The notes beneath the pieces were generated by a model. That model did not search any database. It was not told where the DNA came from and worked only from the letters and a program-made list of their open reading frames with translations. The position numbers and the translations under genes were made by a program. 64,000 nucleotides of DNA from Endozoicomonas sp. G2_1 (lineage in GTDB: Bacteria; Pseudomonadota; Gammaproteobacteria; Enterobacterales; Alteromonadaceae). The stretch lies in contig NZ_JAGHQT010000002.1 in NCBI RefSeq assembly GCF_017744155.1, forward strand, positions 124,001 to 188,000, written 5' to 3'. Shown piece after piece: positions 8,795-17,885 of the stretch; positions within the stretch are counted from its first letter, which is position 1; every line of letters begins with the position of its first letter.

Positions 8795-9124
8795 ATGGTC
8801 ATTGAGCAGTTTATCAATGAAAAAATTAGCCAAATTAGTGCTTATGTTAATGCTGTTATCGACAGAACCATTCACTACACAGAGCTCGACCAATTTATTT
8901 TAGACACCATGGAAGAGTGGACTTTACTCAGTGTCTTTGACGAAACCCCAGGTAGTGCCAGAGAGCGTGTATTTTGGCACTTAATGCACGAATTTAGTCT
9001 ACACGGTGCGCAATCGCTCGGTAACGATCTCTATTTCAAAAGTGAAATCACCACCTGCCTCGACTTTTTCATTGGCAAAGGCAGTTATCCGATAGACTGT
9101 ATTGGTTGGCGACCACTGCCATAA
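8795..9124 (+). CDS. Small unknown cytoplasmic protein
   Basis: A 109-aa protein that I do not recognise. It is acidic, soluble and mainly helical, with no signal peptide or membrane segment; notable blocks are RTIHYTELDQFILDTMEEW, RERVFWHLMHEF and CLDFFIGKGSYP. Codon use looks like the neighbouring genes and the start is preceded by AAGG at a plausible distance, so it is probably real. Its stop lies 7 bp from the stop of the convergent 141-aa gene. About 360 bp of apparently gene-free sequence precedes it. No function can be given. Confidence 0.6.
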   Translation: MVIEQFINEKISQISAYVNAVIDRTIHYTELDQFILDTMEEWTLLSVFDETPGSARERVFWHLMHEFSLHGAQSLGNDLYFKSEITTCLDFFIGKGSYPIDCIGWRPLP

Positions 9125-9131
9125 CAATTCC

Positions 9132-9557
9132 TTATTGCCGTTTACTTTGATAACTTTCTAACGCCAAAAAAGTAGCTTCCAAACGCTCTGATAAATCTCC
9201 ATAGATATCTCGCTCTCCCTGAAAAAACGAGATGTTTTCAGCAAAAAAGTGCAGTACTTGTTCAACTTTTTGCAACAGCCCAGCACTTATAACCGAGTTA
9301 TTCGAAAACTTTTCACTAAGTAAGTTGAGAAAACAATCAGCAACCATATCACCATCAAATTCTGGATAATCAAAACTAACTACATAATCAGTAAAGTAGT
9401 GGCCGTAATGATTAAACAAGTTATCGGGCATAAAACGCAGCTCATCTGCGCGCTCAATAACACTACGAGCAAAACTTGCATGTATTGTCTTACTATCTTG
9501 TTGGTAGAAAATTTTTTGCGCGTAAACTAAATCTAGATTGTCAGGCTCAGTGGCCAA
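9132..9557 (-). CDS. Small unknown protein, start codon uncertain
   Basis: A 141-aa (or longer) soluble, mostly helical, acidic protein that I do not recognise; blocks include YAQKIFYQQDSKTIHASFAR, FNHYGHYFTDYVVSFDYPEFDGD and LEATFLALESYQSK. No in-frame ATG exists near the beginning. The first accepted start is a TTG at 9557, but it has no ribosome site, and the frame reads on naturally upstream as IEKIWQQALATEP back to an ATT at 9581, which has AGGG eight bases before it. Translation may therefore begin at ATT. It is convergent with the 109-aa gene and divergent from the AmpG-like gene. Confidence 0.55.
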   Translation of the reverse strand: MATEPDNLDLVYAQKIFYQQDSKTIHASFARSVIERADELRFMPDNLFNHYGHYFTDYVVSFDYPEFDGDMVADCFLNLLSEKFSNNSVISAGLLQKVEQVLHFFAENISFFQGERDIYGDLSERLEATFLALESYQSKRQ

Positions 9558-9713
9558 TGCTTGTTGCCATATTTTTTCAATGACACGGCCCTATACCTTT
9601 ATCGATACCATAATTACTCGTAATATTAGGTAATAATTCCCCCCACCTAAAGCTTTTTCTGATAGGCTTGCCTTACTTTCCGTTTCGTCTTATTTATCGA
9701 ATTAATCTAATCT

Positions 9714-11390
9714 ATGTCTGCTGCACCTCAATCATTACTGCAAAGTTTAAAGTATTTTCAAGACAAGCGCTTAGTCAGCATTTTCTGTTTTGGCATCGCC
9801 AGTGGTTTTCCTTGGGTGATGATAGGCTCGGCCATGACCGGCTGGCTAAAAGATGAAGGCTTGTCACGCTCAAGCATAGGCCTGTTTGGCCTTATTTTTG
9901 TTGCTTATTCGATTAATTTTTTGTGGTCGCCACTGGTCGACCGGGTCAAAATTCCTTTATTAACCGCCAAGTTTGGTCTCAGGCGCAGTTGGATTTTACT
10001 AACCCAAACCGTTTTACTTCTCGCTTGCTGGCAACTAACGCAATTAGATGTACAAAACCAGCTCAGCGTGATGGCGATGTTTGGTTTAATTATCGCGATT
10101 GCTGGTGCGACTCAAGATATCGCTATTGACGCTTATCGCATCGACTTGCTCGCGACAGCAGGTAGTTCAGAATCTGACTCGAATAAACAAGATGCTAACA
10201 ATCAAGGTGCTAACAAGCGTGACAACAACTATATGGCAGCGGGCTCGGCGATGGCGACGTCAGGCTGGTGGACGGGTTATGCCGGCCTTGGCAGTATTCC
10301 GTTTATTTTAGTCGACAGTCCAAATTGGCAATGGTCACAAGTTTATTGGGTGTTAGCAGGCTTGATGTTGCTATTAATGCTAGTGGTCTTGCTAGTTAAA
10401 GAACCCGTTAGTGATCGCGAGCAAGCTCACCAAATTGTTGAGGATAAATACCTCAACGCGCTACCTCATTTAGGCATAAAGCCGGTGATGATTTTAGCTA
10501 TTCTCCCGATGATTATGTTCGCGATAGTTTATGCCAATTTTGGTTACCCTTATTGGCCGGAAAGCATTATCGCTGTTGACCAACAGTTCGCGACAACAAG
10601 CTTACTAGTGACTACTTTGTTAAGTGTTTTTGCTCGACAGCTAGCTAGCTTAACTAGACAAATTAACCAACTACCTGAACACAAGATTCATTCAAATAGC
10701 CCAAGTAGCAATACCGATAGAATAATGGCTTGGCTATTAACCACCCTAGTTGCACCAATTCAAGAGTTCTTCGAACGCAATGGCACGCGCCTAGCGCTAT
10801 CAATTTTGCTGTTTATCTTTTTGTTTAAGCTAGGCGAGGCTTATTTGGGACGTATGTCGATTGTCTTTTACCGAGAAGTAGGCTTTTCCAATGCTGATAT
10901 TGCTTACTACTCAAAAATGATTAACTGGGGCGTTACCATTGTTTTTTCGCTCATCGGCAGCGTATTTACCATTCGCTACGGTATTTTAAAAGGCTTATTC
11001 ATCGGCGGCATCGCGATGGCAGCCAGTAACCTACTGTTTTCAGCAATGGCCCTAGTTGGCCCGAATAAAGCCTTGTTTGCCTTCACTGTTTTTGTTGACG
11101 GGTTCACCTCAGCATGGGGCTCAGTTGCCTTTGTTGCCTTGCTATCAGTGCTTTGCAACAAAACCTTTACCGCAAGCCAATACGCGCTGATGGCCTCACT
11201 GGGGACGTTTGGCCGAGTCATGTTAGGTTCGTATTCAGGGATTGTCGTCGATTGGTTAGACGGCAACTGGGCGCTGTTTTTTGTCTTAACCGCAATGATG
11301 GTTATTCCGAGTTTGCTGTTTTTGTACAGTATCAGAAAACCGTTAACCGCGTTAATCAACCAGCAAGAAGCCGAGCAGAACAAAGCTTAG
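9714..11390 (+). CDS. ampG: AmpG-like MFS permease
   Basis: AmpG permeases import anhydro-muropeptides released during cell-wall turnover, for recycling in the cytoplasm. The 558-aa protein has about twelve hydrophobic segments. The first helices read FCFGIASGFPWVMIGSAMTGWLKDEG, as in AmpG, followed by GATQDIAIDAYRIDLL, which aligns with the AmpG motif containing a conserved Asp-Ala-Tyr-Arg. The nearby YajG-like lipoprotein supports the assignment. A polar Asn/Asp-rich insertion near residues 148-170 and a second loop near 320-335 make it longer than E. coli AmpG. Its stop overlaps the convergent SRPBCC gene by 4 bp. A different peptide or sugar substrate is possible. Confidence 0.8.
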   Translation: MSAAPQSLLQSLKYFQDKRLVSIFCFGIASGFPWVMIGSAMTGWLKDEGLSRSSIGLFGLIFVAYSINFLWSPLVDRVKIPLLTAKFGLRRSWILLTQTVLLLACWQLTQLDVQNQLSVMAMFGLIIAIAGATQDIAIDAYRIDLLATAGSSESDSNKQDANNQGANKRDNNYMAAGSAMATSGWWTGYAGLGSIPFILVDSPNWQWSQVYWVLAGLMLLLMLVVLLVKEPVSDREQAHQIVEDKYLNALPHLGIKPVMILAILPMIMFAIVYANFGYPYWPESIIAVDQQFATTSLLVTTLLSVFARQLASLTRQINQLPEHKIHSNSPSSNTDRIMAWLLTTLVAPIQEFFERNGTRLALSILLFIFLFKLGEAYLGRMSIVFYREVGFSNADIAYYSKMINWGVTIVFSLIGSVFTIRYGILKGLFIGGIAMAASNLLFSAMALVGPNKALFAFTVFVDGFTSAWGSVAFVALLSVLCNKTFTASQYALMASLGTFGRVMLGSYSGIVVDWLDGNWALFFVLTAMMVIPSLLFLYSIRKPLTALINQQEAEQNKA

Positions 11391-11944
11391 TTCTGCACAT
11401 CTTTTTGAATGAGATAATCTTTCAAACCATTGAGTTGCAGGCTTTGTACTTTATCGACTATAGGGGCCAGTTTCTGATAGCCATCGGGATTCATACCACT
11501 GACTTTGTAGGTTAATACAACTTCGCTACTATCGGTTTCAGTCATGCTTTTCGGGCTTAAGATTTGCCAATCTAAAGCCCCGTGTAGGCCCATACCCTGC
11601 AGTGGTCCCAAGCCGCCAAGCATGCGAAGTGTTTTGTTAGGGTCGACAAAGGCAATCATCATGTGTTGAGCAGATTTTCCGCCTTCGGCCAACTCACAAA
11701 AACAACCTCCAGCTTTAGCCTCTATCACAAACTTGCCGTACCACCAGCTGTGATCTTTTGGCCACCATAGATCAACTTTATCAACCAAGGCTCGCCACAC
11801 TCGTTGCTCGCTCGCTTGCACTTGAATGCGGTTTTCAACAATAAAACCGACATCAGAAACGTGCTTAACAGCTGCATTTACACTCGTGCTTACTACCAAC
11901 CCAATCGCGAAAATCAACGTCGCTGAAAAATGGAAATATTTCAT
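11387..11944 (-). CDS. Exported SRPBCC-fold protein
   Basis: A 185-aa protein with a signal peptide (FSATLIFAIGLVVSTSVNA) followed by a single START/Bet v1-like (SRPBCC) domain. The tell-tale parts are the opening strand GFIVENRIQVQASEQRVWRALV, WWPKDHSWW, the CFCELAEGG turn, and the long C-terminal helix (KLAPIVDKVQSLQLNGLKDYL). SRPBCC folds bind hydrophobic ligands in a deep cavity, and close relatives are annotated as polyketide cyclase/dehydrase-like. A periplasmic version suggests lipid or small-molecule binding rather than catalysis. The ligand is unknown. It is convergent with the AmpG-like gene, and a MITE-like element lies directly upstream. Confidence 0.72.
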   Translation of the reverse strand: MKYFHFSATLIFAIGLVVSTSVNAAVKHVSDVGFIVENRIQVQASEQRVWRALVDKVDLWWPKDHSWWYGKFVIEAKAGGCFCELAEGGKSAQHMMIAFVDPNKTLRMLGGLGPLQGMGLHGALDWQILSPKSMTETDSSEVVLTYKVSGMNPDGYQKLAPIVDKVQSLQLNGLKDYLIQKDVQN

Positions 11945-11982
11945 CTCATTCCCTACTGAACTTTTTATTATTTACCACAGTA

Positions 11983-12316
11983 TATACCCAAGCTACCTCA
12001 AGATGCATAATTCAGCGCTGTCACAGGGACTTAATATCAAGGCGCAGCTAGCAGGAATGGTCACTCCCTTTCAATTAGCTGCAACGATGAGAGCAAGTTC
12101 CTGTGAAGCGCCCGAAGGGTTGGTTTAAAAGACGATTTATGCGGCGTTATTGATTTTAACAAGAGAATAACCATTCTTTGCACAAAAATGTCTGGAACAT
12201 TTTTGAACAGCCGAAGGCTGGCTTTAGCGAAGGACAGGATGTCCGGAGTAATCAATGCCTTGCCTAAATTGCTTTTAATTCCAACTGAACAAGTATCTTG
12301 AGGTAGTTTGGGTATA
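11983..12316. mobile_element. 334-bp MITE-like element with terminal inverted repeats
   Basis: The element begins TATACCCAAGCTACCTCAAG and ends with the near-exact reverse complement (12291-12316). The terminal repeats match over about 22 bp with one mismatch, and a TA flanks both ends if the repeat is trimmed by two bases. Inside, a second imperfect palindrome lies near 12035-12090. A 64-codon minus frame (12061-12255) and a plus frame run through it, but neither looks like a known protein. It resembles short dispersed repeats that I recall from Alteromonadales and Vibrionales intergenic regions. It sits between the SRPBCC gene's start and the 58-aa gene and may carry that region's promoter. 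Confidence 0.7.
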
Positions 12317-12406
12317 ACTCTACATCTGAGTGCTTATTGCTGGTCAGAGCGTTTTATCCTATGATGAATAGTAATTCAGTTTTCTCAAGGCAGTATTTGT
12401 AATTAC

Positions 12407-12583
12407 ATGATTAAACTATTTTTTTTGATGCCGATTGTAACCTGCTTAATTTGGTGGGCTTATTTAACCTTGCGCGGTTACACATTGAAACAAGGCACCA
12501 AAGGTTTTGTTCACATCCTTATTTTTAATGCTGTGATCATCTCATTTTTAGTGTTAATGATCTTTGTCACTGACTACCCTTAA
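12407..12583 (+). CDS. 58-aa two-helix membrane protein
   Basis: A short open frame of 58 codons plus stop, from ATG at 12407. It encodes two hydrophobic segments, FFLMPIVTCLIWWAYL and FVHILIFNAVIISFLVLMIF, joined by a basic loop (RGYTLKQGTKG). This is the layout of a hairpin inner-membrane protein. The last four bases overlap the convergent DUF748 gene's stop, which argues for packed, real genes. The ribosome site is weak (an AAGG about 17 bases upstream). I do not know the family. The upstream MITE-like element ends 90 bp before the start. Confidence 0.55.
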   Translation: MIKLFFLMPIVTCLIWWAYLTLRGYTLKQGTKGFVHILIFNAVIISFLVLMIFVTDYP

Positions 12584-15186
12584 AAACTAAATTCAACTCT
12601 TGGCTTCGCGCCCTCAGCCAAATCAACTTTTGGCTCACACAACAACAAACGCGACGAGGCAATTTGATATTGCTCTACCAAGCTCGCTTTTAATTGTTGA
12701 GCGCGCTGCTCACTAATCGTTTGTAATGTCTTGACTCGTTCGGGTTCAGGTAGCTGTTCTTGCTCAGCTGATAAATCTGTTGCAACAGCGACTGAGCACA
12801 TGGTCACACGCTGCTTTTCACGGTCTTGCAACAGCTTAGCGAGTTCATCAATAAAGCTTTGTTGAGCTTGATCTAAGTCGATTTGTCCGGGCTGATAAAG
12901 TAAGTCTTCAACTTTAACTTTTAGCAAGTATTTACCAGCAACGCGCGCGACGGTAACGACATTGGCATAAGGAACAAAAGTGTTAATTAAGTAGTTCTCT
13001 GCTTGCGCCATTACCGCTTTTTTCGCGATTAGTGTGACAAAGCTACTAACGCCAAATTGTGGATCGTTAACATTACCAGATAACGGAATATCGAGATGTA
13101 AATTGCCATCGCTATCTTTAAGCATACCAAGCGCAGCGTTTAGTGGTATTGCGCTCGATTCTTTAACGTGTTCACCACTGACATCATTATCACTCGATAG
13201 CTCAAAGCCTCTTAGAGCAATCTTTACTTCACCGTCGATTTCATCATTGACCACTTTTACTTCGATATCACTATCGAGCTGGCCAGCTAGGAAATCAAAG
13301 CCCAAAGCATCACGCATATAACTCGACAAATCAGGAAGAGAAAATTCACTAATTTTAACAACTGTATTCAAATTGAGTTGCTCAGCGAAAGGCATAATAT
13401 CGCCGTCGATTCTCGCGCCTGAAAACTGATCGAGGTTAAAGGCAACGGCATAGCGACTGACTTGTTCTGGTGTTTGGCTATTAATATCGGTTAGCTGTAT
13501 TTCAGAAATACTGAGCTGATGTTCAAATACCGGATTGACACTTTGATCTTGAATATAAAGCTGGCTAGGTTCCAACAACGAGAACTTAGCTAAACTAAAG
13601 GTGATTTGTGATTGTTCTGATAGTTGTTGCGGTTCTGTTTCAGTATGAGTTTGAACTGGTGTTTGCTCTGATTCACTGTTTTGCTCTTCAACTAACTCCT
13701 TTACTAAATGCGGCTCTTTGTCGCTAGCAGCTTGCGTCGGTAGCACTAAATTGGCTAGCTGCTTGTTTTTATCAAGCCAAATATGGCTGTCAAAAGTCGA
13801 TAACGCGATTTCTTCAATGGCTAAATGACTATTTTGTAGCGAGACATTGTCTACGGTTAACTGGTTAGCTTTGAATAGTGTTTTACCTGCTTGTTCTGAG
13901 GACTCTGAAGGCTCAGAAAATAGAATTTTCTCCAACTGAATTTGCGCTAATGTTAACTCTGTTAAAGTTGCTGAGCTGTTATAACTTAGCTTACCGTCTT
14001 TAATCTTTAAGGCGTCGAGTGCAGCTAGTGTTGCTGGCTTAGGCTCAGGTTCACTCCGAACGTTATCACGTTGAGTATTACTGCTTGCGACATAAACAGA
14101 TAATTGTTCAGTATTGAGTTCTAGGTTCGCTTGTACTGACAAACCACTATTTTCACTGTCTTGTTCTTGGTAAACACCATCTTTCAATGTGAGCAATAGT
14201 GACTCTTGTTCTATTTGATAACCCAGTGCCCTCGTCGCTAATTGCTTTAATGCCAACGAGAAACTATCTTGATTAACTTGCCAGCCTTGTTCACCTAACA
14301 CCAATGTTTGCACGGCATGAATATCAAGACTTCCTGCCAGTGACTTTACTGGTTGCTCTGGTACCTGCTCCATGTAGTAGGCAAAATCTGCTAGAGAAAA
14401 CTGCTTGAGATCCAGCGTCGATTCAACACTAATATTACTGGCTTTTACATCGCTGGATTCAGCACTGCTAGATTGAGCATCGGCTGACAAGGCAATTGAA
14501 ATAGTTGAACTGTTGAGTTTCGCGGTTAAATCAAGTTTCCCCTGCTGGCTAATCAAACTCGCCAAAACATCGCGAATAGCAAGCTGTTCCAGCGTAAATT
14601 GATGTTGATGGCCTAAGTCATCAATATTGATGACAACGTTAGCGATGTTGGCATTTGCCATAACAAATTGCCATGCCTGTAGTCCTGATTGTTGATTTCC
14701 TTGTTCTGAGTTTTGTTGTTCGGCCGTGTTGGTTTCACTGTTTGACGACAACTCAGTCAACTCAGTCAAATCAAGCCCAGCAATCACTATGCGTTCTTGC
14801 TCGCGTTGAACCAACAATTCAATACCTTCAATCTGTAAACTTTCCAAGTTGATTTGTTGCTTTAACAACGCCTGCCAACTGACATCGATCTCTGCATGTT
14901 TAAGCTCGGCAACTGTTTGCTCTTGATGTTGTTCTTGGCTCTGCTTTGGTCGGTGTGTGAGTACCGATAAATTCTCGACCTTAAGCTGCAAAACAAAAGG
15001 ATTGAAACCTATACTGGTTTGCTTAGAAAGCGCTAATTGAAAAGGTTTAAGCTGCTCGTTAATTTGCCATGGAATGAGGTAATAACTGGCGAGCCAAACG
15101 GTCAGTAAAACAACAAAAATGACACTAAATAAGCCAACAAGTAGCTTTTTTAATAACTGTAAGGGAGAAAATCGCAGGCTAGACAT
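12580..15186 (-). CDS. DUF748 (AsmA-like) envelope protein
   Basis: An 868-aa protein with an N-terminal membrane anchor (KKLLVGLFSVIFVVLLTVWLASYYLI), then a long series of beta-strand repeats with sequences such as LKVENLSVL, and a C-terminal DUF748 region: SEFSLPDLSSYMRDALGFDFLAGQLDSDIEVKV, IPLNAALGMLKDSDGNLHLDIPLSG and DPQFGVSSFVTLIAKKAV. After this lies an OmpA-like tail (RAQQLKASLVEQYQI). AsmA-related proteins form groove-like bridges thought to move phospholipids between membranes. DUF748 members are placed in that clan, so a role in envelope lipid transport is inferred. Several Gln/Glu/Ser-rich stretches look like disordered inserts. The ATG at 15186 is chosen over an upstream TTG. Confidence 0.8.
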   Translation of the reverse strand: MSSLRFSPLQLLKKLLVGLFSVIFVVLLTVWLASYYLIPWQINEQLKPFQLALSKQTSIGFNPFVLQLKVENLSVLTHRPKQSQEQHQEQTVAELKHAEIDVSWQALLKQQINLESLQIEGIELLVQREQERIVIAGLDLTELTELSSNSETNTAEQQNSEQGNQQSGLQAWQFVMANANIANVVINIDDLGHQHQFTLEQLAIRDVLASLISQQGKLDLTAKLNSSTISIALSADAQSSSAESSDVKASNISVESTLDLKQFSLADFAYYMEQVPEQPVKSLAGSLDIHAVQTLVLGEQGWQVNQDSFSLALKQLATRALGYQIEQESLLLTLKDGVYQEQDSENSGLSVQANLELNTEQLSVYVASSNTQRDNVRSEPEPKPATLAALDALKIKDGKLSYNSSATLTELTLAQIQLEKILFSEPSESSEQAGKTLFKANQLTVDNVSLQNSHLAIEEIALSTFDSHIWLDKNKQLANLVLPTQAASDKEPHLVKELVEEQNSESEQTPVQTHTETEPQQLSEQSQITFSLAKFSLLEPSQLYIQDQSVNPVFEHQLSISEIQLTDINSQTPEQVSRYAVAFNLDQFSGARIDGDIMPFAEQLNLNTVVKISEFSLPDLSSYMRDALGFDFLAGQLDSDIEVKVVNDEIDGEVKIALRGFELSSDNDVSGEHVKESSAIPLNAALGMLKDSDGNLHLDIPLSGNVNDPQFGVSSFVTLIAKKAVMAQAENYLINTFVPYANVVTVARVAGKYLLKVKVEDLLYQPGQIDLDQAQQSFIDELAKLLQDREKQRVTMCSVAVATDLSAEQEQLPEPERVKTLQTISEQRAQQLKASLVEQYQIASSRLLLCEPKVDLAEGAKPRVEFSF

Positions 15187-15324
15187 AAATCGACAATATT
15201 GAGGCAAAAGCAAACACCTAGTGTAGCGCAGCTAAATTTGTGAAGTCTAGAACGATAGCCACAGTTTTGCCCAAATTGTCATATTCCATCTAGCTCGCCA
15301 ACTGATATCAATAACTGACCTTAG

Positions 15325-16113
15325 TTACCGTCCAGTAAACACAGGCTTAGTTTTGTTTAAAAAGGCCGAAATGCCCTCTTTTGCGTCTGCTGTCGTTGAA
15401 TTTTTTGACAGTTCGATACCTTCAAAATGCATTTGCGACTCCAGTGACTGGGTTTCACTTAACGCCAGCAATTTTTTGATGCTAGCGAAAGAGTTCGTTG
15501 GTCCATTAGCCAACTGAGTAGCCAGTGTTACGCTCTGCTCAGCAAGTTGCTCTGCAGGTACTACGCGATTAACCATCCCCCAACTTTCAGCTTGTTCAGC
15601 TGACAATGCTCGGCTGCACAGCAACATTTCTTGTGCCCGTTGCACGCCAATTAATCGTGGCAACAAGTACGTTAATGCCCCGTCAGGGCTTAACCCTACT
15701 TTTGCATAAGCGGGTACAAAGCTGGCTTTATCCGACGCGAGAATAATGTCACCCAATAAGGCCAAACTCAAACCAATCCCCGCAGCAGGACCATTAACCG
15801 CAACGACAACAGGGACCTCTAAACGCATAATATTGGCATATGCGGTATGCAAACAGTCAGCAAGTTCTTTGAGCATTAAATCGATGCTATCAAAGTGATC
15901 GGCCATATTTTCCAGATCACCACCGCCACTAAACATTTTGCCGTTGGCATTTATCAGCACTGCGCCAATCTCTCGATTGGTTTGACAAAGTCGAGTGACT
16001 TGCTCTAATTCCCTAGCAAAATCAATGTGAAAGCTATTACTTGCTTGCGGTCGATTAAGAGTAATGGTCGCTAGACGATCATTGATTGAAAAATGTAGAT
16101 ATTGATAAGGCAT
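15325..16113 (-). CDS. Enoyl-CoA hydratase/isomerase family protein
   Basis: A 262-aa crotonase-fold enzyme. The first oxyanion-hole segment is KMFSGGGDLENMADH near residues 59-73 and the second is AVNGPAAGIGLSLALLGDIILAS near 106-128, followed by FVPAYAKVGLSPDGALTYLLPR. A Glu at the first hydratase position is not obvious, and the second is occupied by Asp in LSPDG, which suits a 2-(1,2-epoxy)phenylacetyl-CoA isomerase (PaaG) or delta-isomerase as well as a hydratase. The divergent neighbour is an aldehyde dehydrogenase, so a role in degrading a ring- or chain-derived acid is inferred. The 302 bp between them should hold both promoters. Confidence 0.85.
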   Translation of the reverse strand: MPYQYLHFSINDRLATITLNRPQASNSFHIDFARELEQVTRLCQTNREIGAVLINANGKMFSGGGDLENMADHFDSIDLMLKELADCLHTAYANIMRLEVPVVVAVNGPAAGIGLSLALLGDIILASDKASFVPAYAKVGLSPDGALTYLLPRLIGVQRAQEMLLCSRALSAEQAESWGMVNRVVPAEQLAEQSVTLATQLANGPTNSFASIKKLLALSETQSLESQMHFEGIELSKNSTTADAKEGISAFLNKTKPVFTGR

Positions 16114-16415
16114 ATTCTTTCTCAGTTTACTTTACTGGCGCTCATAACGAGTAGTTTATCTGGCTACGTTACCATACTGAAGAATCTATTAATGGGGATA
16201 TGCAAAAAACTAGCAACCCCACGTTAAACTCTTAATTATCTCGGTTTACTTGTTTTTCTATATTCTTAATAGATAAATCCCAAAAGCCGCCAGTGAACTT
16301 GTTAACACAGGCAAATGGCACGATGCAAAAGATGTTTCAGCGATAATAAATTCTAACCTATAACTCGCAATGCAGACTGTCTGGCTTAGGAAAAACAAAG
16401 CAAATGGGGACAATC

Positions 16416-17873
16416 ATGAATGCGATTGAGCAAATCACAACAGAGCACTCTTATCAATACTTAGCCGATCAGCTCGGTGCGCAAAAAGCAGCTTACCGAC
16501 GCCAACCTATGCCAACAGCCAGCCAACGTGTTGATGACCTAAACCGATTAAAAGCGACCATCATTAAACACAGTGACGATATTGTTTCTGCGATTAGCAT
16601 GGACTTTAGCAATCGAGCAGAGTCAGAAACCTTGCTGGCGGAGGTTTTTCCACTATTAGACGCTATTGAGTACAGCAAAGCACGTATTAAGCGTTGGATG
16701 AAGCCCAGCAAACGCAAAACCCCGCTGACCTTGCTGCCAGCTAAAATTGAAGTGCAATATCAACCACTAGGTGTGATTGGTATTGTTGTCCCGTGGAATT
16801 TCCCTGTATTTCTCGGTTTGTCGCCACTGGTATCAGCGCTAGCGGCTGGCAATCGCGCGATGATAAAAATGTCTGAGTTTGCGCCCCGCACGGCAGAATT
16901 AGTAAAGCAGATGTTGGCAACCTGCTTTAAGCAAGACCAAGTTGCAGTATTCACTGGCGAAGTCGACGTTAGCACCGAGTTTACCAAACTGCCATTTGAC
17001 CATTTGGTGTTCACTGGCGCAACGCAAGTCGGCAAAATCGTGATGCGCGCTGCCGCCGAAAACTTAACACCGGTAACACTTGAACTAGGCGGGAAATCAC
17101 CGACGATTATTCACGATTCATTTCCCATCGAAGAAGCAGCTGAACGCATTGCCTTTGGCAAGGGGATGAATGCGGGGCAAATATGTGTTTCGCCTGACTA
17201 TATTTTTGTCCCGCGCTACAAAGTTAACTTGTTTGCCCACAGCTTTGTGAACGCGATCAGCAAAGCCTACCCTAGCCTTAGAACCAATGACGATTACACG
17301 GCAATTATTAGTGATCGCCAACTTGCTAGACTCAAATCCTACATTGAAGACGCGCGAGAAAAAGGCGCTGAAATAATTACCATCAACCCCAATGATGAAA
17401 GCTTTGATGGTACCCGAAAAATGCCAATGACTCTTATCCTCAACACTGACGAAACCATGTTAGTGGAACAGGAGGAAATCTTTGGGCCAATTTTACCAAT
17501 CAAAGCTTACGACGATATTGAAGATGTGGTTAATTACGTTAACGATAGGCCAAGACCACTTGCCCTGTACTACTTTGATTGGGATAAACAACGTGCCAAA
17601 GATTTATTAACTCGCACCCATTCTGGCGGTGTTTGCATCAATAATACCCTAAGTCATGTTATGGCAGACGATGCACCATTTGGCGGAATTGGGCCATCAG
17701 GCATGGGGCACTATCACGGCAAAGAAGGTTTCGTTAATTTCAGTAAAGCCAAAACAGTGGTTCGCAAAGGTCATTTTGACACCATCAAATACATTGCGCC
17801 TCCTTGGAACAACCCAATACACAAGCTGTTAACCAGCATGCTGTGGCTTAAGTTTAAATACCTTAAGCGTTAA
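16416..17873 (+). CDS. Coniferyl-aldehyde dehydrogenase-type NAD(P) aldehyde dehydrogenase
   Basis: A 485-aa class 3-like aldehyde dehydrogenase. Visible catalytic features are PWNFP with Asn128, ELGGKSP with Glu223, and the nucleophile Cys257 in GQICVSPD. The C-terminal MGHYHGKEGFVNFSKAK and the membrane-seeking tail (HKLLTSMLWLKFKYL) are typical of coniferyl-aldehyde dehydrogenase and fatty-aldehyde dehydrogenase relatives. These oxidise aromatic or long-chain aldehydes to acids. The start at 16416 has GGGGA directly upstream, while the ATG at 16404 has no site. The GMC oxidoreductase begins 12 bp after its stop, so the two form an operon that could carry an alcohol through aldehyde to acid. 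Confidence 0.87.
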   Translation: MNAIEQITTEHSYQYLADQLGAQKAAYRRQPMPTASQRVDDLNRLKATIIKHSDDIVSAISMDFSNRAESETLLAEVFPLLDAIEYSKARIKRWMKPSKRKTPLTLLPAKIEVQYQPLGVIGIVVPWNFPVFLGLSPLVSALAAGNRAMIKMSEFAPRTAELVKQMLATCFKQDQVAVFTGEVDVSTEFTKLPFDHLVFTGATQVGKIVMRAAAENLTPVTLELGGKSPTIIHDSFPIEEAAERIAFGKGMNAGQICVSPDYIFVPRYKVNLFAHSFVNAISKAYPSLRTNDDYTAIISDRQLARLKSYIEDAREKGAEIITINPNDESFDGTRKMPMTLILNTDETMLVEQEEIFGPILPIKAYDDIEDVVNYVNDRPRPLALYYFDWDKQRAKDLLTRTHSGGVCINNTLSHVMADDAPFGGIGPSGMGHYHGKEGFVNFSKAKTVVRKGHFDTIKYIAPPWNNPIHKLLTSMLWLKFKYLKR

Positions 17874-17885
17874 TAGGAGTTAGCA

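Noticed and set aside
8690-8903. Small overlapping frames before the 109-aa gene
   Set aside because: They overlap the better-supported 8795 gene or lack start signals.
12061-12255. 64-codon minus frame inside the MITE-like element
   Set aside because: It lies wholly in the element interior, has no ribosome site and no known domain; probably annotated elsewhere by chance.
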